Assembly (NCBI RefSeq): GCF_003258515.1
Contig: NZ_QGEH01000007.1
Location: 62,001-126,000, forward strand
DNA: 64,000 nucleotides
Source: Marinobacter bohaiensis
Lineage (GTDB): Bacteria > Pseudomonadota > Gammaproteobacteria > Pseudomonadales > Oleiphilaceae
Direction of reading: 5' to 3'
Shown here: positions 9,664 through 18,006 of the stretch, piece by piece
Layout of the letters: the number at the start of each line of letters is the position of its first letter
Position numbering within the stretch: the first letter of the stretch is position 1
Made by a program: the position numbers and the translations under genes
Notes under the pieces: generated by a model
What the model was told of the DNA's origin: nothing
Database searches by the model: none
What the model saw: the letters and a program-made list of their open reading frames with translations, nothing else

Positions 9664-10203
9664 TCAGGGGCTCCGCCGCTGGATCACCAGCACCAGCTCG
9701 CCCACCGTCACGCCCCACTTGCTCATGCGGGTTTCGTTGATCACCGTGTCCGGCGTGACGGCAATCATCCAGTCGTCCATGCGGACATCGATGGTGTCGT
9801 CCCCGTACGGCACTCGCAGCACGTAGTTCATGTGGATGGCGTTGCCGCGCCAGCTCATGTGTCCCGGTTCCACCACGTCCCCGGCGGTCGCCCGATAGCC
9901 ATCGCCGTCCGGGGTCAGCGTCCAGGTGCGGGTCTGCACCTCGCCGTCATCGAAGCGGAATACCTCGTCCAGCGTGCCCACACCCGCACTGTCCCAACTG
10001 GCTTCGATATCCGCGTCGAAGGTGCGGATGACCGTGCCGCTGTAGTCTTTGACCACGCCCCGGGCCGTCAGTGCGCCGTTGAAAAATCCGCGCGGGGAGA
10101 GTGTCGGCTCGCGCCCGGCGTAATCGTTCAGGGACGGACTGACGCAACCGGCCGTGATCAACAGGGCAACCACCAGTGCCAGCCGTGCTCCCAGACGTCT
10201 CAT
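9664..10203 (-). CDS. DUF3833-family lipoprotein
   Basis: About 180 residues. The N-terminal signal peptide ends in a lipobox-like LLITAGC, so a lipid-anchored envelope protein is likely. The body matches my recollection of DUF3833 (FFNGALTARGVVKDYSGTVIRTFDADIEASW; later MSWRGNAIHMNYVL), a family of unknown function common in marine gammaproteobacteria. It begins the RND operon (27 nt before the adaptor gene), so an accessory envelope role with the pump is possible but inferred only from position. ATG 10203 follows AAAGGTAAT; further ATGs at 10230 and 10224 also follow an AAGG and cannot be excluded. Confidence 0.8.
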   Translation of the reverse strand: MRRLGARLALVVALLITAGCVSPSLNDYAGREPTLSPRGFFNGALTARGVVKDYSGTVIRTFDADIEASWDSAGVGTLDEVFRFDDGEVQTRTWTLTPDGDGYRATAGDVVEPGHMSWRGNAIHMNYVLRVPYGDDTIDVRMDDWMIAVTPDTVINETRMSKWGVTVGELVLVIQRRSP

Positions 10204-10462
10204 ATTACCTTTGCGTGCACTCATATGCATGAACCTTCAAAAAATTCTGATCGCCAATGATTGCTTTTCGATTACGCCCCCGAACCGCCGACGGACCAGT
10301 CGAAACGCCACCGTCATTTCGGCCAATTGACTCAACCGACAGGGGCCCGGGCGGTTTTCGTCAATGGCAGCCCTCAGCGATTGTCGTACAACGAGCACAA
10401 CCGCCTGGTCCGATGGATCAACGCAGCGTTTATTCCGCTATTCAGAACCGGAAGGTGAGACT

Positions 10463-12283
10463 ATGCCGACCTACAAGGCGCCTGTGCGCGATATCAAATT
10501 CCTGTTGAATGAAGTGTTCGACTATCCAAAACACTACGCGTCGCTCAAAGCCGGCGAGCAGGCGACGCCGGACATCGTCGACGCCATTCTCACCGAGTGC
10601 GCGAAGTTCTGTGAGGAAGTCCTGAGCCCCCTGTACCAGTCCGGCGACGCCGAGGGCTGCAAGCTGGAAAACGGCGAAGTGACCACGCCGTCCGGCTACA
10701 AGGAGGCCTACCAGCAGTACGTGATGGGCGGCTGGCAGGGTTTGTCGGCGCCGGAAGAGCTTGGCGGCCAGGGCCTGCCCGCCTCCATGGGTCTGCTCAA
10801 GCAGGAAATGATGGGCACCGCCAACTGGTCGTTCAGCATGTACCCGGGGCTGTCCCTGGGCGCCATGAACACCATCCAGCTGCACGGCGACGATCAGCAG
10901 AAGCAAACCTACCTGGTGCCCCTGACCGAGGGTCGCTGGGCCGGCACCATGTGCCTGACCGAACCCCAGTGCGGCACCGACCTGGGCCAGGTCAAGACCC
11001 GTGCCGAGCCCCAGGCCGACGGCAGCTACCGGATCACCGGTACCAAGATCTTTATTTCGTCCGGCGACCACGACCTGACCGAGAACATCGTCCACGTGGT
11101 TTTGGCGCGCCTGCCGGACGCCCCGAGGGGCACCAAGGGCATCTCCCTGTTCATCGTGCCCAAGTTCCTGCCGGATGCCGACGGTGGCGTGGGCGAACGC
11201 AACGGCGTCAGCTGCGGCAGCCTGGAAAAGAAAATGGGCATCAAGGCCTCCGCCACCTGCGTCATGAATTTCGACGACGCCACCGGCTACCTGATCGGCC
11301 CGGAGAACGAAGGCCTGAACTGCATGTTCACCTTCATGAACACGGCCCGCATAGGCACCGCCATCCAGGGCGTGGGGCCGGCGGAGCTGTCGTACCAGTG
11401 GGCGCTCGACTACGCCAGGGACCGGCGCTCCATGCGCGCCCTGTCCGGCAAGAAGGAACCGGACCAGGTGGCCGATAGCCTGATCCACCACGCCGACGTG
11501 CGGCGCATGCTGCTCACCCAGAAGGCCATCGCCGAGGGCGGCCGGGCCATGCTCTATTACTCCGCGCGCCTGGCGGACCACATGGTCGAAGGTCACCTGG
11601 ACGGCGATGACAAGAAGGTCGAGACCTACGACGACAAGCTCGGCTTCCTGACCCCGATCCTCAAGGGCTTCCTGACCGAGATGGGGTACGAGGCGGCCAA
11701 CCTGGGGATGCAGGTGTTCGGTGGCCACGGCTACATCAGCGAGCACGGCATGGAACAGATCGTGCGCGATACCCGCATCGCCACCCTGTACGAGGGCACC
11801 ACCGGCATCCAGGCGCTGGACCTGCTGGGCCGCAAGGTGATGCTGATGACCCAGGGCGGCGCGGTGCGCGAGTTCACCCTGCGGGTCTCCAACTTCGCGC
11901 GCAAACACGTGACCAACAAGGCCTTGCGTCCCTACGCCTGGGAGCTGCTCAAGCTGGCCGCCCAGTGGAACCTGCTGACGGTTCGCCTGATGCTGGCGGC
12001 GCGCAAGGACCGGGACGTGATCAGCGCCGCCGCCCACGACTTCCTGATGTTCAGCGGCTACGTGACCATGGCCTACATGTGGGCGCGCATGGCGGTGGTG
12101 GCCCATGAACGCCTGGAGAAAGGCGGCGAAGAGTCCGAGGATTTTTACCGCGCCAAGCTGGCCACCGCGGAGTTCTACTACGACCGCCTGCTGCCCCGCG
12201 CCCAGGCCCACGCCACCAGCATGCTGACCCCCACCCGCAACCTGATGCAGCTGAATGCGGACGACATGACCTTTACCCACTGA
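10463..12283 (+). CDS. Acyl-CoA dehydrogenase (large, with C-terminal extension domain)
   Basis: FAD-dependent acyl-CoA dehydrogenase of 606 residues, longer than the ~380-residue classic enzyme because of an extra C-terminal ~130-residue domain, as in the larger bacterial acyl-CoA dehydrogenases of fatty-acid beta-oxidation. Key blocks are [19 protein letters not shown] (flavin and substrate contacts), [16 protein letters not shown], and [18 protein letters not shown] near residue 450, whose glutamate is the expected catalytic base. ATG 10463 follows AAGGTGAG at good spacing; the reading frame is open further upstream but lacks support. It is divergent from the RND operon and ends at a strong terminator. 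Acyl-chain preference is not known. Confidence 0.93.
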   Translation: MPTYKAPVRDIKFLLNEVFDYPKHYASLKAGEQATPDIVDAILTECAKFCEEVLSPLYQSGDAEGCKLENGEVTTPSGYKEAYQQYVMGGWQGLSAPEELGGQGLPASMGLLKQEMMGTANWSFSMYPGLSLGAMNTIQLHGDDQQKQTYLVPLTEGRWAGTMCLTEPQCGTDLGQVKTRAEPQADGSYRITGTKIFISSGDHDLTENIVHVVLARLPDAPRGTKGISLFIVPKFLPDADGGVGERNGVSCGSLEKKMGIKASATCVMNFDDATGYLIGPENEGLNCMFTFMNTARIGTAIQGVGPAELSYQWALDYARDRRSMRALSGKKEPDQVADSLIHHADVRRMLLTQKAIAEGGRAMLYYSARLADHMVEGHLDGDDKKVETYDDKLGFLTPILKGFLTEMGYEAANLGMQVFGGHGYISEHGMEQIVRDTRIATLYEGTTGIQALDLLGRKVMLMTQGGAVREFTLRVSNFARKHVTNKALRPYAWELLKLAAQWNLLTVRLMLAARKDRDVISAAAHDFLMFSGYVTMAYMWARMAVVAHERLEKGGEESEDFYRAKLATAEFYYDRLLPRAQAHATSMLTPTRNLMQLNADDMTFTH

Positions 12284-12343
12284 GCCGGGCGGGCGGTTAT
12301 CCACAGGCTGCCCGTCAACCCGACTCCATTGTGTTATCCACAG

Positions 12344-12373
12344 ATCCCGGCCCGCGCCGGGATTTTTCGTTTT
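12344..12373 (+). terminator. Rho-independent terminator after the acyl-CoA dehydrogenase gene
   Basis: An 8-bp perfect stem, ATCCCGGC (12344-12351) and GCCGGGAT (12356-12363), with a CCGC loop is followed by TTTTCGTTTT. Two perfect DnaA boxes (12297 and 12334) lie between the stop codon and this hairpin. Confidence 0.85.
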
Positions 12374-12508
12374 GAAATCCGGGGGTTGAAACTTATCCCC
12401 AACGCCCTAACCTCACTCACGCATTCATTCGCCAACGAGGTGACTCACGACGTTATTCGCTAACACGCGTTGAGCTTTCGTGCTCGCAAAAAAGTAGGAG
12501 GTTCGATC

Positions 12509-13444
12509 ATGGACATTCGATCTGACGACTTTTATCCCACCCGCCTGGAACGTCCACAAGCACGCTTCGACCGGCTCGATCCGGTTATCCACAGCCAGGG
12601 CAGCGCCCGCCAGGACGGCCCCCTGAGCGAAACCGAACTGGCCCGGTACGAGCGCGACGGGTTCCTGGTGTTCGACCGCTTCCTCGACGAAACCACCGTC
12701 CGGAGATTCCGCGAGGACCTGCGCCGGTATGAGGACGACGAGGCGATCCTGCGGTCCGAGGGCACCATCACCGAACCCGGCAAGCAGGAAATCCGCTCGA
12801 TATTCAGCATTCATGAGCTGTCCGACCGCTTCGACCGCCTGACCCGCGATCCACGCATCCTCGACATGGTGCATCAATTGTTGGGCAGCGACGCTTACAT
12901 CCACCAGTCCCGCATCAACTACAAGCCCGGTTTTCACGGCAAGGGCTTCGACTGGCACTCGGACTTCGAAACCTGGCACGCCGAAGACGGCATGCCGCGC
13001 ATGCGCGCCGTCAGCTTTTCCATCGCCCTGACGGACAACACCCCGTTCAACGGCCCGCTGATGCTGGTCCCCGGTTCCCACAGGCAGTTTATCCCCTGCG
13101 TCGGCCGCACCCCGGAGGACAACTATCAATCCTCCCTGAAAAAGCAGGAACTGGGCGTGCCCAGCCAGGGTGACCTGAACGACATGATCGACCGCCAGGG
13201 CATCCAGGCGCCCACCGGTCCCGCCGGCTCGCTGATCATTTTCGAGTGCAACACGCTGCATGGCTCGAACGCCAACATGTCCCCCTGGCCGCGCAGTAAT
13301 CTGTTTTTCGTCTACAACAGTGTGGAAAACCGCCTTGAAGCGCCGTTCTGCGGCAACAAATCACGCCCCGACTTCCTGGGCAGCCGTGCCAATACCGAGG
13401 CACTGACGCCCTTATCGCAGGACCCACTGACCCGGGTCGGATAA
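12509..13444 (+). CDS. ectD: Ectoine hydroxylase EctD
   Basis: Non-heme Fe(II)/2-oxoglutarate dioxygenase that converts ectoine to 5-hydroxyectoine, a compatible solute for salt and heat stress; cytoplasmic. The 311 residues match the family size. The EctD signature FHGKGFDWHSDFETWHAEDG is clear. It supplies the first two metal ligands (HSD), and the third is the histidine of NTLHGSNANMSPWPRSN. ATG 12509 is preceded by AGGAGG at ideal spacing, so the longer in-frame start at 12470 is rejected. ectABC are not adjacent, so the gene stands alone here. A DnaA box lies inside at 12585-12593. This gene is the best ecological clue to an osmoadapted marine host. Confidence 0.95.
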   Translation: MDIRSDDFYPTRLERPQARFDRLDPVIHSQGSARQDGPLSETELARYERDGFLVFDRFLDETTVRRFREDLRRYEDDEAILRSEGTITEPGKQEIRSIFSIHELSDRFDRLTRDPRILDMVHQLLGSDAYIHQSRINYKPGFHGKGFDWHSDFETWHAEDGMPRMRAVSFSIALTDNTPFNGPLMLVPGSHRQFIPCVGRTPEDNYQSSLKKQELGVPSQGDLNDMIDRQGIQAPTGPAGSLIIFECNTLHGSNANMSPWPRSNLFFVYNSVENRLEAPFCGNKSRPDFLGSRANTEALTPLSQDPLTRVG

Positions 13445-13677
13445 GGACTGGGCCGGTTTTTCCCAGGCCCCGAAAGCCGGCCAGGCGATGTGTCACAATC
13501 CACATTCCGACAGCAATCGAGGTGCCCCGGCTTGTCGCCTGGCGTTTTTGCATCTAAACAGAAGGCAGACCAGCGTCCGGATCCGACAAGCCGAGCCCGT
13601 ACCATGACCGCCTGTGGATAACGTCGCCGCGGCGAACGTTCGGGTCTGGATTCTCTTCCTCAGCGCAAGGACACGCC

Positions 13678-14331
13678 ATGACCCGACTTATCCACAGCTG
13701 GCCCCTGCTCGGCCTGCTCGCCAGCGTTCTCTGGCTCAGCGCCTGCTCCAGCCCGCAACCCACGTCGTCCACAACCGTGACCGAGAACAGTCAGCTCCGT
13801 GGCGATCCCTCCGGCTCCTACGATTCGATCATCACCCTGGCGGTCACCGCCAATCAGGAATACCGCCGCACCATTGAACGCACCCTGGCCGCCAAGCTGA
13901 TCGATCGGGGTTTTGAGGTAGCGCGCCTGGCGGACGATGACCTGACCTGGGACGATCCCGAGCGGCTGACCCGGACGGTCAACGACCTGGCCGCGCGAGC
14001 CGGTGCCGACGGTGTCCTCATCACGACCCTGGTGCGCGAGGAAGGCGAACAGAACTACGTGCCCATGCAGGTGATCCAGCGTCCGATCAGTGTGGGGTTC
14101 GGCGCCCACGCCCAGACCTACATGGATACCACTGTGGCGCCGGGTTACTATGAACAGACGCGAACCTACGTGCTCAAGACCACCCTGTTCGACACCGCTT
14201 CCGGGCAATCGGTCTGGGAGCTCTACTCCAACACGGTCAATCCGGGTTCGCTGGAGTCGGCTGCACGGGATTACGCCGTAGCTGTGGCCGAAGTCCTCAA
14301 CCAAGACGTTCAACACGGAAGTCGACCATGA
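13678..14331 (+). CDS. Putative lipoprotein of unknown function (DUF4136-like features)
   Basis: Protein of 217 residues with a signal peptide ending in lipobox LSAC (cysteine about residue 23), followed by a low-complexity Ser/Thr linker. The mature part has an alternating fold with a repeat of the type seen in outer-membrane lipoproteins that respond to ageing or stress (RTIERTLAAKLIDRGFEVA; GVLITTLVREEG; SVWELYSNTVNPGS). I do not recognise a specific family with certainty. It overlaps the next lipoprotein gene by 4 nt (ATGA), so the pair is translationally coupled. A DnaA box begins 10 nt after the start, within the signal-peptide codons (13688-13696); another is just upstream at 13613-13621. 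Confidence 0.75.
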   Translation: MTRLIHSWPLLGLLASVLWLSACSSPQPTSSTTVTENSQLRGDPSGSYDSIITLAVTANQEYRRTIERTLAAKLIDRGFEVARLADDDLTWDDPERLTRTVNDLAARAGADGVLITTLVREEGEQNYVPMQVIQRPISVGFGAHAQTYMDTTVAPGYYEQTRTYVLKTTLFDTASGQSVWELYSNTVNPGSLESAARDYAVAVAEVLNQDVQHGSRP

Positions 14332-14867
14332 TCCACACGCATTGCGGCCTGATCGGCCTGTTGTCCTGTACGCTGCTGGCCGGTTGCAGCGGCTGGCAAT
14401 CCGTCTCCCTGGGTAGCGACGATCCCTGCGCCAGCCTGCAGGCTGTGGTCGCCGACTATCCCGACGGCTTTGCCAGCTACCGCGGCAAGGCCTCGAGCTA
14501 CAACCTGCTTACCGTGTACCGGGCCAAGGAACAACTGGTCAGCGGCCATTGTGAAATCTGGGCCTGGGACCAGACGGACGCCGCCTATGCCTGCAACCTT
14601 AACGCCCCCAACGCCGAGGTCGCCGAGCAACGCTGGCAGAAGACCGATCAGTTCGTGCAGCAGTGCCTGGGTGCCGACTGGGAACGGACCGAATTCTCCC
14701 GCGAGCGCAACGGCGATGCCGCCGGAAACGGCAGCCGTTACGCCCCACCGCAGGGCGAGCCAGTGGTGTCTGTCCACAGCATCAGCCGCAGCGGCGGCCC
14801 GCGCACGCAGCGGACCACCAGCCTCTACATCGGCAGCCCGGCGCGTGTGGATAAGTTGACGGAATGA
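14328..14867 (+). CDS. Putative lipoprotein of unknown function, coupled to the preceding gene
   Basis: Protein of 179 residues with signal peptide and lipobox LLAGC (cysteine about residue 20). The mature part carries further cysteines (DDPCASLQ, GHCEIW, AYACNLN, QQCLGADW), which could form disulfides in the periplasm, and a Ser/Arg/Gly-rich C-terminal tail. I recognise no family. The start codon lies inside the upstream gene's last codons (4-nt overlap), so the two proteins probably act together. A DnaA box spans 14846-14854, near the stop. Confidence 0.72.
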   Translation: MIHTHCGLIGLLSCTLLAGCSGWQSVSLGSDDPCASLQAVVADYPDGFASYRGKASSYNLLTVYRAKEQLVSGHCEIWAWDQTDAAYACNLNAPNAEVAEQRWQKTDQFVQQCLGADWERTEFSRERNGDAAGNGSRYAPPQGEPVVSVHSISRSGGPRTQRTTSLYIGSPARVDKLTE

Positions 14868-14901
14868 ATCCGTCGGCCGACCGGGTCCGGTAACCGATGG
14901 G

Positions 14902-15696
14902 TCAGAGCGCGTTGATCAGCATCCGCGTCGCGACCAGGAACAGCAGCGCACCGAAACAGCGTTTGAGGGTCGGCGCGGGAATGCGGTGACTCAACGCCAC
15001 GCCGAGCGGCGCGGTGATCACGGTAAAGCCAGCGATCAGCGCCGCGGCAGGTAGGTAAACGTAGCCCAGCGACCCGTCCGTGATGGTCGTATTCCAGCCG
15101 GAGATCACATAGCCGATGGTCCCGACCAGCGCCAGGGGCAGCCCCAGGGTGCTGGAGGTGGCCACGGCCCGCTGCATGGGCACGTTAAAGAACACCATCA
15201 GCGGCACCATCACATTGCCACCACCAATCCCCGCCAGACCCGATAGCGTTCCACTGAACAGCCCCAGCACCGAGGTGCCGACCGGCCCCGGCATCGAGCG
15301 GGACGGATTGGGTGTCCACTTGCTGAGCATGATGATCGACACCAGCAACAGGAAGCAGGCAATGCCCACCTCCAGCACCACCGGCGGCAACTGACCGGCA
15401 ATAAAGCCGCTCAGGAAGCTGCCTGCGACCACCAGCAGGGCCCAGCGCCGGAAGATCGACCAGTCCACGGCCTGGCGTTTGATCTGGGCCCGGGCCGCCG
15501 AGATGGACGTAAAGATAATCGTACACAGGGAGGTGGCAACCGCCGAGATCACGATGTAATCGGCGGGAAAGCCCTGACCGGCCAGGATCATCACCAGCGC
15601 CGGAACGATGACCACGCCCCCGCCGATGCCCAACATGCCGGCCAGGATGCCGGCCACGATACCCAGGCCGGAACAGGCCAGAATCATTTCCATCAT
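14902..15696 (-). CDS. Sulfite exporter TauE/SafE family membrane protein
   Basis: Integral membrane protein of 264 residues with the family start GIVAGILAGMLGIGGGVVIVPAL and the internal repeat TLSGLAGIGGGNVMVPLMVFF; the paired GxxGIGGG motifs are typical of TauE/SafE. About eight helices are expected. Characterised members export sulfite or sulfoacetate. The start codon overlaps the end of the gamma-glutamyltranspeptidase-like gene (ATGA, 4 nt), and this is the last gene of a seven-gene operon starting at 23256. Substrate is inferred: the pairing with a peptide importer and transpeptidase suggests disposal of a sulfur-containing product. Confidence 0.9.
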   Translation of the reverse strand: MMEMILACSGLGIVAGILAGMLGIGGGVVIVPALVMILAGQGFPADYIVISAVATSLCTIIFTSISAARAQIKRQAVDWSIFRRWALLVVAGSFLSGFIAGQLPPVVLEVGIACFLLLVSIIMLSKWTPNPSRSMPGPVGTSVLGLFSGTLSGLAGIGGGNVMVPLMVFFNVPMQRAVATSSTLGLPLALVGTIGYVISGWNTTITDGSLGYVYLPAAALIAGFTVITAPLGVALSHRIPAPTLKRCFGALLFLVATRMLINAL

Positions 15697-17303
15697 GGTT
15701 TTTCTTCCATTGTTTCAGTGGATTGGCCCAGACCGGTTCCCTGGCCTCGTGGATCATGCATCGCTTCCCGGACGCCATTCGGACGCACCCGGATCGCCCC
15801 GGCCTGGCCGGAGAACGGGCTGAGTTCGGGCAGCCATTCCACGTCGTGGCCTCGTGCTCTCAACGACCTGGCCACATCATGGCCGGCCGGCTCTTCCAGT
15901 TTCAGGTTCTCGGTGCTGCCAAAGAAACTGCGGCCCTGCAGAAACCGCGGCGCGTGAAGGGCCGCTTCCAGGGACTGGCGATGGTCGATCAGTTGCGTCG
16001 CCAGTACCATCTGTGTCTGGGGCTGACCGTCGCCGCCCTGGGTGCCGAAGTAAAGCTGTTCGCCATCGTCTGCCAGGTAGCAGGACGGGTTCAGCGTGTG
16101 CGCGGGCCGCTTCCCCGCCGCCCAGCAGTTTGGATGCTTCGGGTCAGGATGGAAGCCCGCCGCCCGGTTCAGCCACAGTACGCCGGTGTCGCCCACCAAA
16201 CAGCCGGACCCGAAATCGTGAAACAGGCTCTGGATCAGGCAGGCGGTACGTCCGTTGCGGTCGCTGGCGGCCAACCAGACCGTGTCCGCCGGTTGCGCGG
16301 GTTCCCGCCAGTGGACGGCGCGCCCGGGGTCAATGCGAGCAACGTCGGCATCCGCCTGCGCTGTGGATAACTGAGACAGGCCATCCAGCCCGGACCACCG
16401 CGGATCGCACAGCTCGCGGTTGCGATTCACCAGCTGTTGCTTGATGGCTTCGACCAGGTAGTGATAGTAATCGGCTCCCAGGTTGGGCAGGCCGGCCAGG
16501 TCGATGCGATCCAGTGCGTGCAGCGCGCGCAAAGTGTACAGGCCCTGGCTGGGCGGCGGTATATTAAACAGTGAGCCCTGCCGGTAGCGAATACGCAGCG
16601 GCTCGACCCGCTGGGCCACTGTTCGTCTCAAGTCGGTCCGGTTCAGGCCGTTGCCCAGGGCCGCAAACCCCTCGGCCAGGGCGTCACCGATGTCGCCGTC
16701 GTAGAAGTCGTCCACACCGGCCGCAGCCAGGCGACGCAAGGTCGCGGCCAATTGCGGCTGGCGCAGGCGGTCGCCTTCGTGGAGCAGATGTCCTGCGCGG
16801 TTGTAGCAGAGCCTGTGCAGGTCAGGCAGGTCGGCAATCAGCTCGGCACGCTGCTGCTGCCAGAACACCTGGCTGGCGGACACGCCACAGCCCTGTTCCG
16901 CCAGCCCAATGGCGGATTCCAGCAGATCCGGCCAGGTCATTCGCGAGTGCCAGCGATGGCGGCTCCAGTCGTGGGCCATCGACCAGCTGCGCAGGGCGCC
17001 GGCGGTCGTGGCGGCCGACGCCGGCCCCCGTTCGCTGATCCCGCCGCCATCCGGCAGGCGCTGGCCGGCCTGACCGAGACCCAGGATGGCGTCCACCCGG
17101 TGCCCGTCACTGAGCAGCCACATGGCGTCGCCGCCTAACCCGGTCATGTGTGGATAAACGGCACAGAGCGTGGCGCTGGCGGCCAGAGCCGCATCAATGG
17201 CACTGCCACCGGCGTCAAGGATGGCCAACCCCGATTCACTGGCCCGTGCATCGGGCGTGCAAATCACGCCCCCTGTGGATATCGCGGTCTGTGGATAAGT
17301 CAT
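15693..17303 (-). CDS. Gamma-glutamyltranspeptidase family hydrolase (cytoplasmic, YwrD/HpxW-like)
   Basis: N-terminal-nucleophile hydrolase of 536 residues. The order GGSAIDAALAASATLCAVYPHMTGLGGD near the N-terminus, then NIPPPSQG, DFGSGCLVGDTGVLWLN, KRPAHTLNPS and GTQGGDGQPQTQ is that of the gamma-glutamyltransferase superfamily. The self-cleavage threonine appears to be in ADTVWLAASD, whereas classic enzymes have TTH there. No signal peptide is visible, so it should act in the cytoplasm on an imported substrate. ATG 17303 (MTYPQTAIS) is preferred over the longer 17360 start, which overlaps the GntR gene. Three DnaA boxes lie in the gene. Oxamate hydrolase HpxW belongs to the same superfamily, so the true substrate may not be gamma-glutamyl. 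Confidence 0.88.
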   Translation of the reverse strand: MTYPQTAISTGGVICTPDARASESGLAILDAGGSAIDAALAASATLCAVYPHMTGLGGDAMWLLSDGHRVDAILGLGQAGQRLPDGGGISERGPASAATTAGALRSWSMAHDWSRHRWHSRMTWPDLLESAIGLAEQGCGVSASQVFWQQQRAELIADLPDLHRLCYNRAGHLLHEGDRLRQPQLAATLRRLAAAGVDDFYDGDIGDALAEGFAALGNGLNRTDLRRTVAQRVEPLRIRYRQGSLFNIPPPSQGLYTLRALHALDRIDLAGLPNLGADYYHYLVEAIKQQLVNRNRELCDPRWSGLDGLSQLSTAQADADVARIDPGRAVHWREPAQPADTVWLAASDRNGRTACLIQSLFHDFGSGCLVGDTGVLWLNRAAGFHPDPKHPNCWAAGKRPAHTLNPSCYLADDGEQLYFGTQGGDGQPQTQMVLATQLIDHRQSLEAALHAPRFLQGRSFFGSTENLKLEEPAGHDVARSLRARGHDVEWLPELSPFSGQAGAIRVRPNGVREAMHDPRGQGTGLGQSTETMEEKP

Positions 17304-17307
17304 CGCG

Positions 17308-18006
17308 TCACGCCCCACTCGCCGAGGACGCCTGTCCCGGCGGCCGGTGCTCGGCAACAAACTCAGCCGTCATGGCGCTGACCGTCTGGACATGCAGGCG
17401 CATCAGCCGCGCCACGCCATCCGCGTCGCCCGCGACGACGGCCTGGACGATGGCCTCATGCTCTTCCCAGGAACGGCTCATGCGGTTGTGCAGCCGGAAC
17501 TGGGCCCGGCGGAATGGCGCCAGCCGGGTGCGGGTGGCGATCGCCAGGTCCTGCAGCTGCGGGCTCTGCGCCGCCTCGAAGATCAGGTCGTGGAACGTCT
17601 GGTTGAAGCGGGCGTAGGCATCGGTACAGCCATCGCGCACCAGGTGTACCGAATCCCGATGGATCTGTTGCAGGCGTTCGCGCTGCTCCCGGTTCATACG
17701 CAGCGTTGCCAGCCGCGCCAGGGCCGCCTCCAGCTCTGCCATGGCTTCGTACAGGTCGGTCAGCGCTTCGGGGGACAGGGTTGCCACCACCACCCCGCGA
17801 TTGGGACGGTGGGTCACTAGGCCCATCGCCGCCAGGTGACCGAAGGTCTCCCGGATGGGCGTCCGCGAGACGCCAAAGCGCTCGGCCATGCCCTGAGCAT
17901 CCAGCTTGGTGCCGGGAACCAGGCGGCCGCTGACAATGTCATCGGCCAAAGTCTGGACGATCGCGTCCACCACGGTTCCCTTGCGCACGGTGGGTTCTGA
18001 AGTCAT
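17308..18006 (-). CDS. GntR-family transcriptional regulator (FCD/FadR subfamily)
   Basis: Regulator of 232 residues. The N-terminal winged helix contains LDAQGMAERFGVSRTPIRETFGHLAAMGLV (recognition helix around SRTPIRE). The C-terminal all-helical FCD ligand domain has RFNQTFHDLIFEAA and a conserved histidine-rich pocket (HNRMSRSWEEHEAIV, RLMRLHVQT) that often binds metal plus an organic acid. It sits inside the ABC-transpeptidase operon, overlapping the ATPase gene by 4 nt, and most likely controls that operon in response to its substrate. The operator is not identified. Confidence 0.93.
   Translation of the reverse strand: MTSEPTVRKGTVVDAIVQTLADDIVSGRLVPGTKLDAQGMAERFGVSRTPIRETFGHLAAMGLVTHRPNRGVVVATLSPEALTDLYEAMAELEAALARLATLRMNREQRERLQQIHRDSVHLVRDGCTDAYARFNQTFHDLIFEAAQSPQLQDLAIATRTRLAPFRRAQFRLHNRMSRSWEEHEAIVQAVVAGDADGVARLMRLHVQTVSAMTAEFVAEHRPPGQASSASGA

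Noticed and set aside
10442-12304. 620-residue minus-strand frame opposite the acyl-CoA dehydrogenase
   Set aside because: Shadow of a clear enzyme gene; no family features.
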